The notes: generated by a model not told the origin, from the letters alone. Positions 16,751 through 26,092 are shown, counted from the first letter of the stretch. The stretch is DNA of 64,000 bases from Pelomonas caseinilytica (GCF_021353235.1 NZ_JAJTWT010000014.1:1-64000); one strand, 5' to 3'. Made by a program: numbers and translations.

Positions 16751-17070
16751 TCGCCGTCATCTTCGAAGTCCAGCCCACCGCCGAGGGACGTGCCGCCTAC
16801 CTCGACCATGCCGCGGCATTGAGGCCGCTGCTGGAGGGCATGGACGGCTTCCTGTCGGTCGAGCGCTTCCAGAGCCTGTCCGACCCGCAGCGGCTGCTGT
16901 CGCTGTCCTACTGGCGCGACGAGGCGGCGGTGCGGGCCTGGCGCGAGGTGGAGAGGCACCGGCAGGCCCAGGCCGCCGGTCGCGGCGGCCTGTTCGCCGA
17001 CTACCGGCTGCGCGTGGCCCATGTCGTGCGCGACTACGGCCTCGACGACCGCGAGCAGGTGCCCCGGTGA
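16747..17070 (+). CDS. Antibiotic-biosynthesis-monooxygenase (ABM) domain protein
   Basis: This 107-residue dimeric alpha-beta barrel protein has the N-terminal strand [11 protein letters not shown] and [13 protein letters not shown], then [23 protein letters not shown], the usual signature of ABM domains. Members include heme-degrading and quinone-forming monooxygenases, but most are uncharacterised. It overlaps the upstream NIPSNAP and the downstream regulator genes by 4 nt each, so the three proteins are made together. Confidence 0.82.
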   Translation: MIAVIFEVQPTAEGRAAYLDHAAALRPLLEGMDGFLSVERFQSLSDPQRLLSLSYWRDEAAVRAWREVERHRQAQAAGRGGLFADYRLRVAHVVRDYGLDDREQVPR

Positions 17071-17774
17071 CCCAGGCCGAGCCGCGCCTGGCCCGCGTCG
17101 CGGCGGCCATCGCCGATCCGACCCGCGCACGGGTGCTGGCGCGGCTGCTCGATGGCCGGCTGCACACGGCCGGGGAGTTGGCGGCGCATGCCGGCGTCGG
17201 CGCGGCGACGATGTCGGCCCACCTGAAGCTGCTGGTCGACGAGGGCCTGGCCCGGGTGAGGCCGCAGGGGCGGCATCGCTATTTCGGCCTGGCCGACGGC
17301 GACGTGGCGCATGCGCTGGAAGCCTTGCTGCGCCTGGCCGACAGCCGCGATGCCGCCGAACCGGCCGCGGACCTGCGCCGCTGGCGGCAGCCCGCCATGC
17401 AGGGCCTGCGGCACGCGCGCAGCTGCTACGGCCACCTGGCGGGCGAGCTGGGCGTGCGCTGGCGCGAGACCCTGCTGGCCCGCGGCTGGGTCGTGGCGTC
17501 GCCCGAGGGGCGCTACGCGCTCGGCGACGCGGGCCGGGAGGCACTGGCGGACCTGCTGCCGGCAGCATTTGCCGCCGGATCTGCCGGTGGCGCCCGCCTG
17601 CTCTACGACTGCGTGGACTGGTCCGAGCGCCGCGACCATTTCGCCGGGCCGCTGGCGGTGGCCTGGCTGGAGGCGATGGTGGACAAGGGCTGGCTGCGCC
17701 GCGTCGAGGCGTCCCGGGAACTGCAGCTGACGCCGCCGGGCCGGCTGGCGCTGGTCTCGCGCGGCTTGTGCTGA
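17067..17774 (+). CDS. ArsR-family winged-helix transcriptional regulator
   Basis: This 235-residue protein starts at the GTG at 17067 (GTGA overlap with the preceding stop). The N-terminal ArsR winged helix is clear: ADPTRARVLARLLDGR, TAGELAAHAGVGAATMSAHLKLLVDEGL, VRPQGRHRYFGL. Residues 100-235 form an extra helical/wing region (ARSCYGHLAGELGVRW...) found in longer ArsR proteins. No obvious Cys metal site is present. As the last gene of its operon it may autoregulate the NIPSNAP/ABM pair. Confidence 0.85.
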   Translation: MTQAEPRLARVAAAIADPTRARVLARLLDGRLHTAGELAAHAGVGAATMSAHLKLLVDEGLARVRPQGRHRYFGLADGDVAHALEALLRLADSRDAAEPAADLRRWRQPAMQGLRHARSCYGHLAGELGVRWRETLLARGWVVASPEGRYALGDAGREALADLLPAAFAAGSAGGARLLYDCVDWSERRDHFAGPLAVAWLEAMVDKGWLRRVEASRELQLTPPGRLALVSRGLC

Positions 17775-17969
17775 CGACTCGTTCGAGGTGACCCTGGCGG
17801 GGCCGCTTCGCCAGCGGTCTTGGGGTGTACGGCGGCGGCGCTCGGGCCGAAGATGGGCCCGCAGGCAGCCAAGCCTGCGCCAGACGTGTGTTCTTGCATG
17901 GTGATGGGAGCTTTGGTGTCCCTGACGGCGGGCTGGCGGCCGATAGTTGAAGGTCGCCTTCACCGAGCC
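17775..17969. other. Intergenic region before the GGDEF gene, no motif recognised
   Basis: This gap of 195 bp must contain the promoter of the diguanylate cyclase gene. It was checked by eye for a GEMM-type c-di-GMP riboswitch, and the conserved core was not found. Confidence 0.3.
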
Positions 17970-20900
17970 ATGCCTGTCCGCCCCTTCGTCCGCTGGTTTC
18001 GCCTCCTCTTCTCGGCCTGGTGGTTGGTCGCGGGGCTTGCCGCCGCCGCACCGGCGCCGGGCGGCGGCGTGGCTTTCCAGAACACCGTGTCCACCCTGGT
18101 GGGTGGCAGCATGTCGCTGGCGGAGGATGCGGCCGGGTTCATCTGGGTCGGCACGCAGTCGGGCCTGGTCCGCTGGGACGGATTCCTCGGGCGGTCCTAT
18201 CCCGTCGACCCCGCGCGCCCCGACGCCCTGCCGGACTCCTTCATCCGGACGCTTTACGTCGACACGGCCGGCCGGCTGTGGGTGGGTACCAACGTCGGCG
18301 GCCTGGCCCGCTACGAACCGCGCACCGAGACCTTCGTGCGCATCGCCGACCCGCAAGGGCTGGTGGGCAACGAGGTCCGCACCCTGGCCGAGCGCGCACC
18401 TGGCAGCCTGTGGGTGGGTGGCAATCGCGGCCTGGCCTGGCTGGACGTGCGCAGCGGCCGGCTGCAGGGCGAGGCCGTGCCGGCCGGGCTGGGTTCGGTC
18501 CGGGCCGTGCATGCGGGCCGCGATGGCGCGCTCTGGCTGGCGGGCGACGGCGGCCTGTGGCGGCGCGGCGCCGGCCAGGCGGAATTCACCCCCATCTCGC
18601 TGCCGACGCGCGAGGGCGCGGCACCGCGGGTCACCAAGCTGCTCGAGGACAGCCAGGGCCGGCTGTGGGTGGGCACGCGGCTGAGCGGGGTCTATGCGGT
18701 CGAGGCCGGCGGCGCCGTGGGCCGGCCCGTGCGCGAGAGCGGCGGCAGCGACGCCTCCAGCGACACGGTGCGGGAGATCGTCGAGGCCCGGCCGGGCGAG
18801 ATCTGGATCGGCACCTATGGCGATGGCGTCCTGGTGCTGGACGTCGCCAGCGGCCAGACCCGGCGGGAGCGTCACGAGGCGGCCCGCGCGTCCAGCCTGG
18901 TGGACGACAGCGTCGGCGCGATGCTGAGGGCGCGCAATGGCCTGATCTGGGTGGTCACCAACTTCGCGCTGTCCCGCCACGACCCGCGCCAGGACCTGAC
19001 CGAGGCCTTGTACGGCGGCCCCGGCCACGCGGTGCGCTCGGCCAACGTGCCGGCCGTGCTGGGGCTGCGCGACGGGCGCATCTGGATGGCCACCGGCGAA
19101 TACGGCGCGCAGATCCTCGACCGTGAGCGCGACAAGGTCACCGAGCTTCTGGCCGACCCCGCCCGTCCCGACACCGCCCTGCCCAAGGCCCGCGTCATCG
19201 CCCTGGCCCAGGGGCGTGGCGACGAGGTCTGGATCGGCACCCAGGGCGGGCTGTACCGCGCCCGCTCCGACGGCAGCCGCCTGGCCCGGGTGCGCCTGCC
19301 CGGCATGCCGCCGTCGTCAGAGATCTGGGCGCTTGTGCTGCGGCAGGACAGGCTCTGGGTGGGCGGGCAGGACGGCGTGTGGGAGGTGGACCTGTCGCGT
19401 CCGGACGCGCCGCGGGCGCTGCGCCACCTGGAGGTGCCGGGCCACGTGCAGGTCACGGCCCTGGCCTGGGCCGCCGGCGTGCTGTGGGTGGGCACGAACG
19501 AAGGGCTGGCGCGGCTGGCCGAGGATGCGTCCGAGGTGGCCATGCTGCCGGTGGAGCCGGGCGACCCATCGGCGCTGCCGGGCGGCATGGTGGCCGGCCT
19601 CGCCGTCGACCGCCAGGGCCGGCTGTGGGTGGGGACCTTCGGGCGCGGCCTGCAGGTGGCGAGCGGCCAGCGGCCGGACGGCACGCCGGCCTTTCGCCGC
19701 ATCACCACCGCCGAAGGGCTGCCGCACAACGGCGTCGACGCCGTGGTCGTCGACGGCGAAGGCATGCTCTGGGCGAGCACCGACGACGGCCTGGCGCGCA
19801 TCGATCCGGCGACGCTGGAGGTGCGCAGCTTCCGGGCCGCGCAGAACGTCGGAATCACGATGTTCTGGACCGGGGCCGGTTCGGCCCTGCCCAATGGCGA
19901 GCTGTTGTTCGGCGGGCAGGGCGGCCTGCTCATCGTCCATCCCGAGCGGGTCCGCGAGGCCCTGCCGCCGCCGCGGCCGGTGGTCACCGAGGCGCGCCTG
20001 GGCGGGCGCACGGTGCCGGCGGCCATGCTGCTGGAGGAGGGGGGCGCCGTCATCCCGGCGGCGTCGCGCAGCCTGATGGTGGAGTTCACCTCCCTGGCCT
20101 TCACCGACGCTGACACGCTGCGTTATGCCTACCGCCTCGCCGGTTTCGATGCCGACTGGGTGGAGACGCCGGCGCAGCGCCAGCTGGCCAGCTACACCAA
20201 CCTGCCGCCGGGGCGCTATGTGCTGGAGCTGCGCGTCGCGCCGCAGCGTGGCGCCTGGTCGGCACCGCTGGCCATCCCGGTCCAGGTGGAGGCGCTGTGG
20301 TACCAGCGGCGCGGCGTGCAGGCGCTGGGCGGCCTGCTGCTGCTGTTGCTGCTCGTCGGCGCGGAGCGGCTGCGCAGCCTGATGCTGCGGCGCCGCCAGG
20401 CCAGGCTGGAGGCCCTGGTGGCGCAGCGCACCGAGGAGCTTCGCGAGAGCCAGGCGCAGCTGGAGAAGATGGCCTATTTCGACGGCTTGACGGGCCTGGC
20501 CAACCGGCGGCTGTTCAACGAGGAACTGCGCGGCCGTATCGCCGAGGTCCGGCGCGGGGGCGGCGGCTTCGCGCTGGCGCTGATCGACCTGGACCGGTTC
20601 AAGCAGATCAACGACGAATACGGCCATGCCGCCGGCGACGCCATGCTGGTGGCGGCGGCCCAGCGGCTGCGCGACGTGGTGCGCGCCGGCGACCGCGTCG
20701 CGCGGCTGGGCGGCGACGAGTTCGTGGCGCTGCTGCGCCCGATGGGCGACAGCCTGGAGGCGCTGGACGCCGTGTGCAGCCGCATCGTCGAGGAACTGGG
20801 ACGGCCGCTGTCCCTGCCGGGCGGCCAGGTCGTGCAGGCCGGGGCCAGCGTCGGCGTGGCGCGCTGCCCGCAGGCGGCCGAGGATGCCGACGCCCTGCTC

Positions 20901-21005
20901 AAGGCGGCGGACGTCGCCCTCTACGAAGCCAAGCACGCGGGCCGCGGGCAGTGGCGGCTGTGGCAGCCGCCGACGGCGCCGGCCAGCCTCATCCCGGCCG
21001 GCTGA
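17970..21005 (+). CDS. Periplasmic-propeller, Y_Y_Y and GGDEF diguanylate cyclase
   Basis: This 1011-residue inner-membrane sensor makes c-di-GMP. A signal peptide is followed by two-component-type propeller repeats (many copies of G.lWvGT.xGLxR, residues about 40-670). A Y_Y_Y domain (about 690-760, with YAYRLAGFDADWVE) comes next, then a membrane helix (ALGGLLLLLLLVGAE), a short coiled coil and a C-terminal GGDEF domain. The active-site GGDEF is at residues 914-918. RxxD (RAGD), five residues before it, is a product-inhibition I-site. The ATG at 17970 is preferred because it begins the signal peptide. Confidence 0.9.
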   Translation: MPVRPFVRWFRLLFSAWWLVAGLAAAAPAPGGGVAFQNTVSTLVGGSMSLAEDAAGFIWVGTQSGLVRWDGFLGRSYPVDPARPDALPDSFIRTLYVDTAGRLWVGTNVGGLARYEPRTETFVRIADPQGLVGNEVRTLAERAPGSLWVGGNRGLAWLDVRSGRLQGEAVPAGLGSVRAVHAGRDGALWLAGDGGLWRRGAGQAEFTPISLPTREGAAPRVTKLLEDSQGRLWVGTRLSGVYAVEAGGAVGRPVRESGGSDASSDTVREIVEARPGEIWIGTYGDGVLVLDVASGQTRRERHEAARASSLVDDSVGAMLRARNGLIWVVTNFALSRHDPRQDLTEALYGGPGHAVRSANVPAVLGLRDGRIWMATGEYGAQILDRERDKVTELLADPARPDTALPKARVIALAQGRGDEVWIGTQGGLYRARSDGSRLARVRLPGMPPSSEIWALVLRQDRLWVGGQDGVWEVDLSRPDAPRALRHLEVPGHVQVTALAWAAGVLWVGTNEGLARLAEDASEVAMLPVEPGDPSALPGGMVAGLAVDRQGRLWVGTFGRGLQVASGQRPDGTPAFRRITTAEGLPHNGVDAVVVDGEGMLWASTDDGLARIDPATLEVRSFRAAQNVGITMFWTGAGSALPNGELLFGGQGGLLIVHPERVREALPPPRPVVTEARLGGRTVPAAMLLEEGGAVIPAASRSLMVEFTSLAFTDADTLRYAYRLAGFDADWVETPAQRQLASYTNLPPGRYVLELRVAPQRGAWSAPLAIPVQVEALWYQRRGVQALGGLLLLLLLVGAERLRSLMLRRRQARLEALVAQRTEELRESQAQLEKMAYFDGLTGLANRRLFNEELRGRIAEVRRGGGGFALALIDLDRFKQINDEYGHAAGDAMLVAAAQRLRDVVRAGDRVARLGGDEFVALLRPMGDSLEALDAVCSRIVEELGRPLSLPGGQVVQAGASVGVARCPQAAEDADALLKAADVALYEAKHAGRGQWRLWQPPTAPASLIPAG

Positions 21006-21020
21006 GCCCGCCGGGCCGCT

Positions 21021-22622
21021 TCAGCCCACCTGGGCCGGCACGTTCCAGCGCCGCGTCACGTCGCCGCGCGTGTTGACGCTTTCCAGGTTGACCGCGAAGC
21101 CCCACAGCCGGCCCACGTGCTTGAGCACCTCCTGGGCGCTGTCGTGCAGCGGGCGGTTGAGGTGCTGCACGTGGCGCAGCGTGAGCGAGCGGTCGCCGCG
21201 CAGGTTGACGTTCCAGACCTGGATGTTGGGCTCGCGGGTGGAGAGGTCGTACTGGCGGGACAGGGCCTGGCGCAGGTGGCGGTAGCCACCTTCGTCGTGG
21301 ATGGCCGAAATCTCGTACTCGCTCTTGGTCTCGTCGTCGAGGATGGAGAAGAGGCGGAAATCGCGCATCACCTTGGGCGAGAGGTACTGGCCGATGAAGC
21401 TCTCGTCCTTGAAGTTGCGCATCGCATGGTCGAGCGTGGGCAGCCAGTCGCTGCCGGCGATGTCGGGGAACCAATCGCGGTCCTCGGCGGTCGGGGCCTC
21501 GCAGATGCGCTTGATGTCGGTGTACATCGCGAAGCCCAGCGCGTAGGGGTTGAGGTTGGAGCCGGGGTGCTGGTAGACGACGTTGGTGTGCGACTTCAGC
21601 CACTCGATCATCATGCCGTCGGAGAGATACCCGTCGTCGTACATCTGGTTGAGCAGGCGGTGGTGCCAGAAGGTGGCCCAGCCCTCGTTCATCACCTGGG
21701 TCTGGCGCTGAGGGTAGAAGTACTGGGCGATCTTGCGCACGATGCGCACGATCTCGCGCTGCCAGGGCTCCAGCAGCGGCGCGTTCTTCTCGATGAAGTA
21801 CAGCAGGTTCTCCTGCGGCTCGTCGGGGAAGCGGCGGCTCTCGGCGGCCTCGTCGGGCCGGTCGGGCTTGCGCGGCAGCGTGCGCCAGAGGTCGTTGATC
21901 TGCATCTGCGCGTGATGCTCGCGGTCCTTCTGGCGCGCGCGCTCCTCGGCCAGCGACAGCTTGGCGGGCCGGCGGTAACGGTCCACGCCGTGGTTCATCA
22001 GCGCATGGCAGCTGTCGAGCAGGGCCTCGACGGCGTCCAGGCCATAACGCTCCTCGCAGTCGGCGACGTAGTTCTTGGCGTAGACGAGGTAGTCGATGAT
22101 GGAGGACGCGTCCGTCCACATGCGGAACAGGTAGTTGCCCTTGAAGAAGCTGTTGTGCCCATAGCAGGCGTGGGCGATCACCAGGGCCTGCATGGCCAGG
22201 GTGTTCTCCTCCATCAGGTAGGCGATGCAGGGGTCGGAGTTGATGACGATCTCGTAGGCCAGGCCCATCTGGCCGCGCTTGTAGCTGCGCTCGGTGGCGA
22301 TGAATTCCTTGCCGTAGCTCCAGTGGCGGTAGTTCACCGGCATGCCCACGCTGGCGTAGGCGTCCATCATCTGCTCGGCGGTGATGACCTCGAGCTGGTT
22401 GGCGTAGGTGTCCAAGCCGAAGCGCTCGGCCGTCTGCCGGATGACGGCGTGGTATTCCTCGATCAGCTCGAAGGTCCAGTCATTGGGCGAGGGCAGGGGC
22501 TGGCTGGGTCGCTGGGCCAGGGGCTTCATGCGCTGCAGCGGCAGGCGCTGGCGGCGGTCGGGCGTGCCCGCCGGCGGCGTGGCGGGATGGTCGTGGTGGC
22601 GGCGGTCTTCGCGTGTGCTCAT
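21021..22622 (-). CDS. SpoVR-family protein (YcgB-like)
   Basis: This 533-residue cytoplasmic protein is of the SpoVR/YcgB family, recognised by YGKEFIATERSYKRGQMGLAYEIVINSDP, HACYGHNSFF and MNEGWATFWHH. In Bacillus SpoVR affects spore cortex formation, while in proteobacteria the family belongs to stress-induced prkA operons. The biochemical activity is unsettled. The ATG at 22622 overlaps the yeaH stop, so it is the third gene of prkA-yeaH-spoVR. The first 45 residues are Arg/Pro-rich and variable. Confidence 0.9.
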   Translation of the reverse strand: MSTREDRRHHDHPATPPAGTPDRRQRLPLQRMKPLAQRPSQPLPSPNDWTFELIEEYHAVIRQTAERFGLDTYANQLEVITAEQMMDAYASVGMPVNYRHWSYGKEFIATERSYKRGQMGLAYEIVINSDPCIAYLMEENTLAMQALVIAHACYGHNSFFKGNYLFRMWTDASSIIDYLVYAKNYVADCEERYGLDAVEALLDSCHALMNHGVDRYRRPAKLSLAEERARQKDREHHAQMQINDLWRTLPRKPDRPDEAAESRRFPDEPQENLLYFIEKNAPLLEPWQREIVRIVRKIAQYFYPQRQTQVMNEGWATFWHHRLLNQMYDDGYLSDGMMIEWLKSHTNVVYQHPGSNLNPYALGFAMYTDIKRICEAPTAEDRDWFPDIAGSDWLPTLDHAMRNFKDESFIGQYLSPKVMRDFRLFSILDDETKSEYEISAIHDEGGYRHLRQALSRQYDLSTREPNIQVWNVNLRGDRSLTLRHVQHLNRPLHDSAQEVLKHVGRLWGFAVNLESVNTRGDVTRRWNVPAQVG

Positions 22623-23902
22623 GCTGGGGCCCCCTCCTTCTTGAACAGCTCGCGGAAGACCGGGTAGATCTGCGAGGCCTCCACCGCCTTGCGCATGGCG
22701 AAGTGGGGCACGTCGTCGGCGAGCTTCTGGTATTCCTCCCAGAGGTTCTGCTCGGGTTCGGCCACCTGCACGTAGGCGAAGTAGCGGCACAGGGGCAGGA
22801 TCTTGTCGGCCAGCAGCTCGCGGCAGCGGCCGCTGTCGTGGTGCCAGTTGTCGCCGTCGCTGGCCTGGGCGCCGTAGATGTTCCACTCGGTCGGCGAGTA
22901 ACGCTCCTTGATGATCTGCTCCATCAGGACGAGGGCGCTGGACACGACGGTGCCGCCGGTCTCGGTGGCGTGGAAGAAGTTCTGCTCGTCCACCTCCTGC
23001 GCCTGGGTGTGGTGGCGGATGAAGACGACGTCGATCTTCTCGTAGTGCCGCGTGAGGAAGAGGTAGAGCAGGATGAAGAAGCGCTTGGCCAGGTCCTTGC
23101 GCGCCTCGTCCATGGAGCCGGAGACGTCCATCAGGCAGAACATCACGGCCCGCGTCGTCGGCACCGGGATGCGCACGCGGGCGCGGAAGCGCAGGTCGAT
23201 GGGATCGAGGAAGGGGATGGCCGCGAGACGCTCGCGCAGGTGCTGGATGCGCTCGCGGGTCTCCAGCAGCAGCCGCGGCGTTTCCGGGCGGTCTTCCTTC
23301 AGCAGCTCCTGCTCGCGGGCCTCGAGCTCGTGCAGCTCGCGGCGCTTGTCCATGCCCAGGGCGATGCGACGGCCCAAAGCGCCGCGCATGGAGCGCACGA
23401 CGTGCAGGTTGGTGGGCGTGCCGTCGGACATGAAGCCGGCGCGCTGGCTTTTCCACTCCGGCGTGTCGGCCAGCGTCGTGCGGGCGAGGTTGGGCAGGGC
23501 CAGGTCGTCGAAGAAGACCTGCATGAACTCTTCCTTGGTGAGGTGGAAGACGAAGTCGTCCTCGCCCTCGCCCTGGTCGCTCGCCTGGCCACCGCCGCTG
23601 CCGCCACCGCCCTGCCCGCCCTTGGGCTTGGCGATGCGGTCGCCCTTGACGTACTCCTGGTTGCCCGGCCGCACGACTTCGCGGATGCCGCCGTCGCCAT
23701 GGCCGAAGACGGGCTCGTTGAGGTCCTTCTTGGGGATGTGCACGTCCTCGCCGCGCTCCATGTCGCGGATGCCGCGGCCGTCCACGGCGCGCTTCACGGC
23801 CTCGCGGATCTGCTCCTTGTGCCGGCGCAGGAAGCGCTCGCGGTTGCCGATGGACTTGTTCTTGCCCGACAGCCGTCTATCGATGATTTGCTGGAGGGAC
23901 AT
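22619..23902 (-). CDS. yeaH: YeaH/DUF444 von Willebrand-like protein
   Basis: This 427-residue DUF444 protein has an N-terminal basic region (IDRRLSGKNKSIGNRERFLRRH), a Gly-rich linker (QGGGGSGGGQ, about residues 95-105) and a C-terminal von Willebrand A-like domain. The metal-ion-dependent adhesion motif is DVSGSMDE, with Asp259, Ser261 and Ser263. It is translationally coupled to spoVR and follows prkA, from which it is separated by an imperfect palindromic repeat. In E. coli yeaH is expressed with yeaG under RpoS and nitrogen stress. It may be a partner or substrate of PrkA. Confidence 0.92.
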   Translation of the reverse strand: MSLQQIIDRRLSGKNKSIGNRERFLRRHKEQIREAVKRAVDGRGIRDMERGEDVHIPKKDLNEPVFGHGDGGIREVVRPGNQEYVKGDRIAKPKGGQGGGGSGGGQASDQGEGEDDFVFHLTKEEFMQVFFDDLALPNLARTTLADTPEWKSQRAGFMSDGTPTNLHVVRSMRGALGRRIALGMDKRRELHELEAREQELLKEDRPETPRLLLETRERIQHLRERLAAIPFLDPIDLRFRARVRIPVPTTRAVMFCLMDVSGSMDEARKDLAKRFFILLYLFLTRHYEKIDVVFIRHHTQAQEVDEQNFFHATETGGTVVSSALVLMEQIIKERYSPTEWNIYGAQASDGDNWHHDSGRCRELLADKILPLCRYFAYVQVAEPEQNLWEEYQKLADDVPHFAMRKAVEASQIYPVFRELFKKEGAPA

Positions 23903-23923
23903 GAATGGCGTCGCTCAAGAAAT

Positions 23924-24006
23924 GCAACCACTGAGGCACAGAGGCACAGAGAAAACTGAAAGAAGCATTTGCATTTCCTCCGTGTCTCTGTGCCTCTGTG
24001 GTTGCC
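23924..24006. repeat. Imperfect palindromic CACAGAG-type repeat, copy 1 (prkA/yeaH)
   Basis: The two arms (23924-23951 and about 23979-24006) match over roughly 25 of 28 bases as an inverted repeat built from GAGGCACAGAG units. The sequence fills nearly all of the 111-bp gap between prkA and yeaH. Translated, it gives the TEAQRHRE-like peptides often mis-called as genes. A large hairpin here could tune relative expression of prkA and its downstream genes. Confidence 0.8.
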
Positions 24007-24013
24007 TTTTGAC

Positions 24014-25936
24014 TCAGGAACTCTTGCGCACCCGCAGGTACCACTCGCACAACAGCCGCACCTGCTTGGCCGTGTAGCCCTTGTCCACCATGCGCTGCAC
24101 GAAGTTCTCGTGCTTCTTGGCGTCCTCGGCGCTGGCCTTGGCGTTGAAGCTGATGACGGGCAGCAGCTCCTCGGTGTTGGAGAACATCTTCTTCTCGATG
24201 ACGGTGCGCAGCTTCTCGTAGCTGGTCCACAGCGGGTTCTTGCCCGCGTTGTTGGCGCGCGCGCGCAGCACGAAGTTGACGATCTCGTTGCGGAAGTCCT
24301 TGGGGTTGGAGATGCCCGCCGGCTTCTCGATCTTCTCCAGCTCGGCATTCAGCGCCGCGCGGTCGAAGACCTCGCCGGTGTCGGTGTCGCGGTACTCCTG
24401 GTCCTGGATCCAGTAGTCGGCATAGGTCACGTAGCGGTCGAAGATGTTCTGGCCGTACTCGGAATAACTTTCCAGGTAGGCGGTCTGGATCTCCTTGCCG
24501 ATGAACTCGGCATAGCGCGGCGACAGCTGCTCCTTGATGAAGCCGACGTACTTCTCCTCCAGCTCCTTGGGAAACTGCTCGCGCTCGATCTGCTGCTCCA
24601 GCACGTACATCAGGTGCACGGGGTTGGCGGCGACCTCGGTGCTGTCGAAGTTGAAGACCTTGGACAGGATCTTGTAGGCGAAGCGCGTGCTGATGCCGCT
24701 CATGCCCTCGTCGACGCCGGCGTAGTCGCGGTACTCCTGGTAGCTCTTGGCGCGCGGGTCGGTGTCCTTGAGGTTCTCGCCGTCGTAGATCTGCATCTTG
24801 CTGAAGAGCGACGAGTTCTCGGGCTCCTTCAGGCGCGTGAGCACGGCGAACTGGCTCATCATCTTCAGCGTGCCCGGCGCGCACTTGGCCTCGGCCAGCG
24901 ACGAGCTGCGGATGAGCTTCTCGTAGATCTTGATCTCCTCGCTGACGCGCAGGCAGTAGGGCACCTTGACGATGTAGACGCGGTCGAGGAAGGCCTCGTT
25001 GTTCTTGTTGTTGCGGAAGGTCTTCCACTCGCTCTCGTTGCTGTGCGCCAGCACGATGCCGTCGAAGGGGATGGCCCCGAAGCCCTCGGTGCCCTTGTAG
25101 TTGCCTTCCTGCGTGGCCGTCAGCAGCGGGTGCAGCACCTTGATGGGCGCCTTGAACATCTCGACGAACTCCAGCAGGCCCTGGTTGGCCAGGCACAGGC
25201 CGCCGCTGTAGCTGTAGGCGTCGGGGTCGTCCTGGGCATAGGTTTCGAGCTTGCGGATGTCGACCTTGCCGACCAGGCTGGAGATGTCCTGGTTGTTCTC
25301 GTCGCCCGGCTCGGTCTTGGCCACGCCCAGCTGCTTGAGCACGCTCGGGTAGCGCTTGACGACCTTGAACTTGCGGATGTCGCCGCCGAACTCGTCCAGC
25401 CGCTTGACGGCCCAGGGCGAGAGGATGCGGTTGAGGTAGCGGCGCGGGATGCCGTAGTCGCGCTCGAGCAGCGGACCGTCCTCGGTGGGGTCGAACAGGC
25501 CGAGGGGCGACTCGTTCACCGGCGAGCCGGCGATGGCGTAGAAGGGCACGTGCTCCATCAGCTGCTTGAGCCGCTCGGCGATGGAGCTCTTGCCGCCGCC
25601 CACGGGGCCGAGCAGGTAGAGGATCTGCTTCTTCTCTTCCAGGCCTTGAGCGGCATGGCGGAAGTAGCTGACGACCTGTTCGATCGCCTCCTCGAGCCCG
25701 TAGAACTCGGCGAAGGCCGGATAGATCTTGATGGTCTTGTTGGCGAAGATGCGTGACAGCCGCGGGTCGTTGCGGGTGTCGAGCATCTGTGGCTCGCCGA
25801 TGGCCTGGAGCATGCGCTCGGCAGCCGTGGCGTAGGCCAGGGGGTTTCTCTTGCATTCGGCGAGGTAGTCCTCCAGGGAGAGCTCCTCGACCTTGGTGCG
25901 CTCGTAGCGCGCTGCGAAATGGCTGATGACGTCCAT
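24014..25936 (-). CDS. prkA: PrkA (YeaG) serine protein kinase / AAA-like ATPase
   Basis: This 640-residue protein has an N-terminal AAA-like PrkA domain with Walker A GPVGGGKSS at residues 110-118, and a C-terminal region distantly related to eukaryotic protein kinases. Family blocks such as ANKTIKIYPAFAEFYG, YSGGLCLANQGLLEFVEMFKAP and HSNESEWKTFRNNKNNEAFLDR are present. PrkA/YeaG acts in stress and stationary-phase adaptation. The ATG at 25936 has AGGAG 8 nt upstream. A GTG at 25963 would add 9 residues but has no ribosome site. It leads the prkA-yeaH-spoVR operon, with a long leader containing a hairpin. Confidence 0.95.
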   Translation of the reverse strand: MDVISHFAARYERTKVEELSLEDYLAECKRNPLAYATAAERMLQAIGEPQMLDTRNDPRLSRIFANKTIKIYPAFAEFYGLEEAIEQVVSYFRHAAQGLEEKKQILYLLGPVGGGKSSIAERLKQLMEHVPFYAIAGSPVNESPLGLFDPTEDGPLLERDYGIPRRYLNRILSPWAVKRLDEFGGDIRKFKVVKRYPSVLKQLGVAKTEPGDENNQDISSLVGKVDIRKLETYAQDDPDAYSYSGGLCLANQGLLEFVEMFKAPIKVLHPLLTATQEGNYKGTEGFGAIPFDGIVLAHSNESEWKTFRNNKNNEAFLDRVYIVKVPYCLRVSEEIKIYEKLIRSSSLAEAKCAPGTLKMMSQFAVLTRLKEPENSSLFSKMQIYDGENLKDTDPRAKSYQEYRDYAGVDEGMSGISTRFAYKILSKVFNFDSTEVAANPVHLMYVLEQQIEREQFPKELEEKYVGFIKEQLSPRYAEFIGKEIQTAYLESYSEYGQNIFDRYVTYADYWIQDQEYRDTDTGEVFDRAALNAELEKIEKPAGISNPKDFRNEIVNFVLRARANNAGKNPLWTSYEKLRTVIEKKMFSNTEELLPVISFNAKASAEDAKKHENFVQRMVDKGYTAKQVRLLCEWYLRVRKSS

Positions 25937-25999
25937 GCCGATCTCCTGCGGTTTGAACTCCACAGGGCACAGGCACGATCCGTGCCCGAGCTGGCTGGG

Positions 26000-26037
26000 G
26001 GGTTCTGATCGCGCCTCAACTGCAAGGCGTCATCAGA
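26000..26037 (-). promoter_or_regulatory. Stem-loop in the prkA leader
   Basis: GTTCTGATCGCGCCT at 26000-26014 pairs with AGGCGTCATCAGAAC at 26023-26037 (13 of 15 positions) around an 8-nt loop. It lies about 64 nt upstream of the prkA start, inside the probable untranslated leader. No T-tract follows, so it is more likely a leader structure than a terminator. Confidence 0.45.
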
Positions 26038-26092
26038 ACTCTCCACTCGTCATGCCCGGCAGCTTGTCGCTGCGGGCCGCTCCTCGATCTCA

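Noticed and set aside
17775-17969. c-di-GMP (GEMM) riboswitch before the GGDEF gene
   Set aside because: The conserved tetraloop/receptor core is not visible.
23794-24348. Open frames reading TEAQRHRE-like peptides across the repeat copies
   Set aside because: These are translations of the CACAGAG palindrome plus shadow sequence of neighbouring genes, not proteins.
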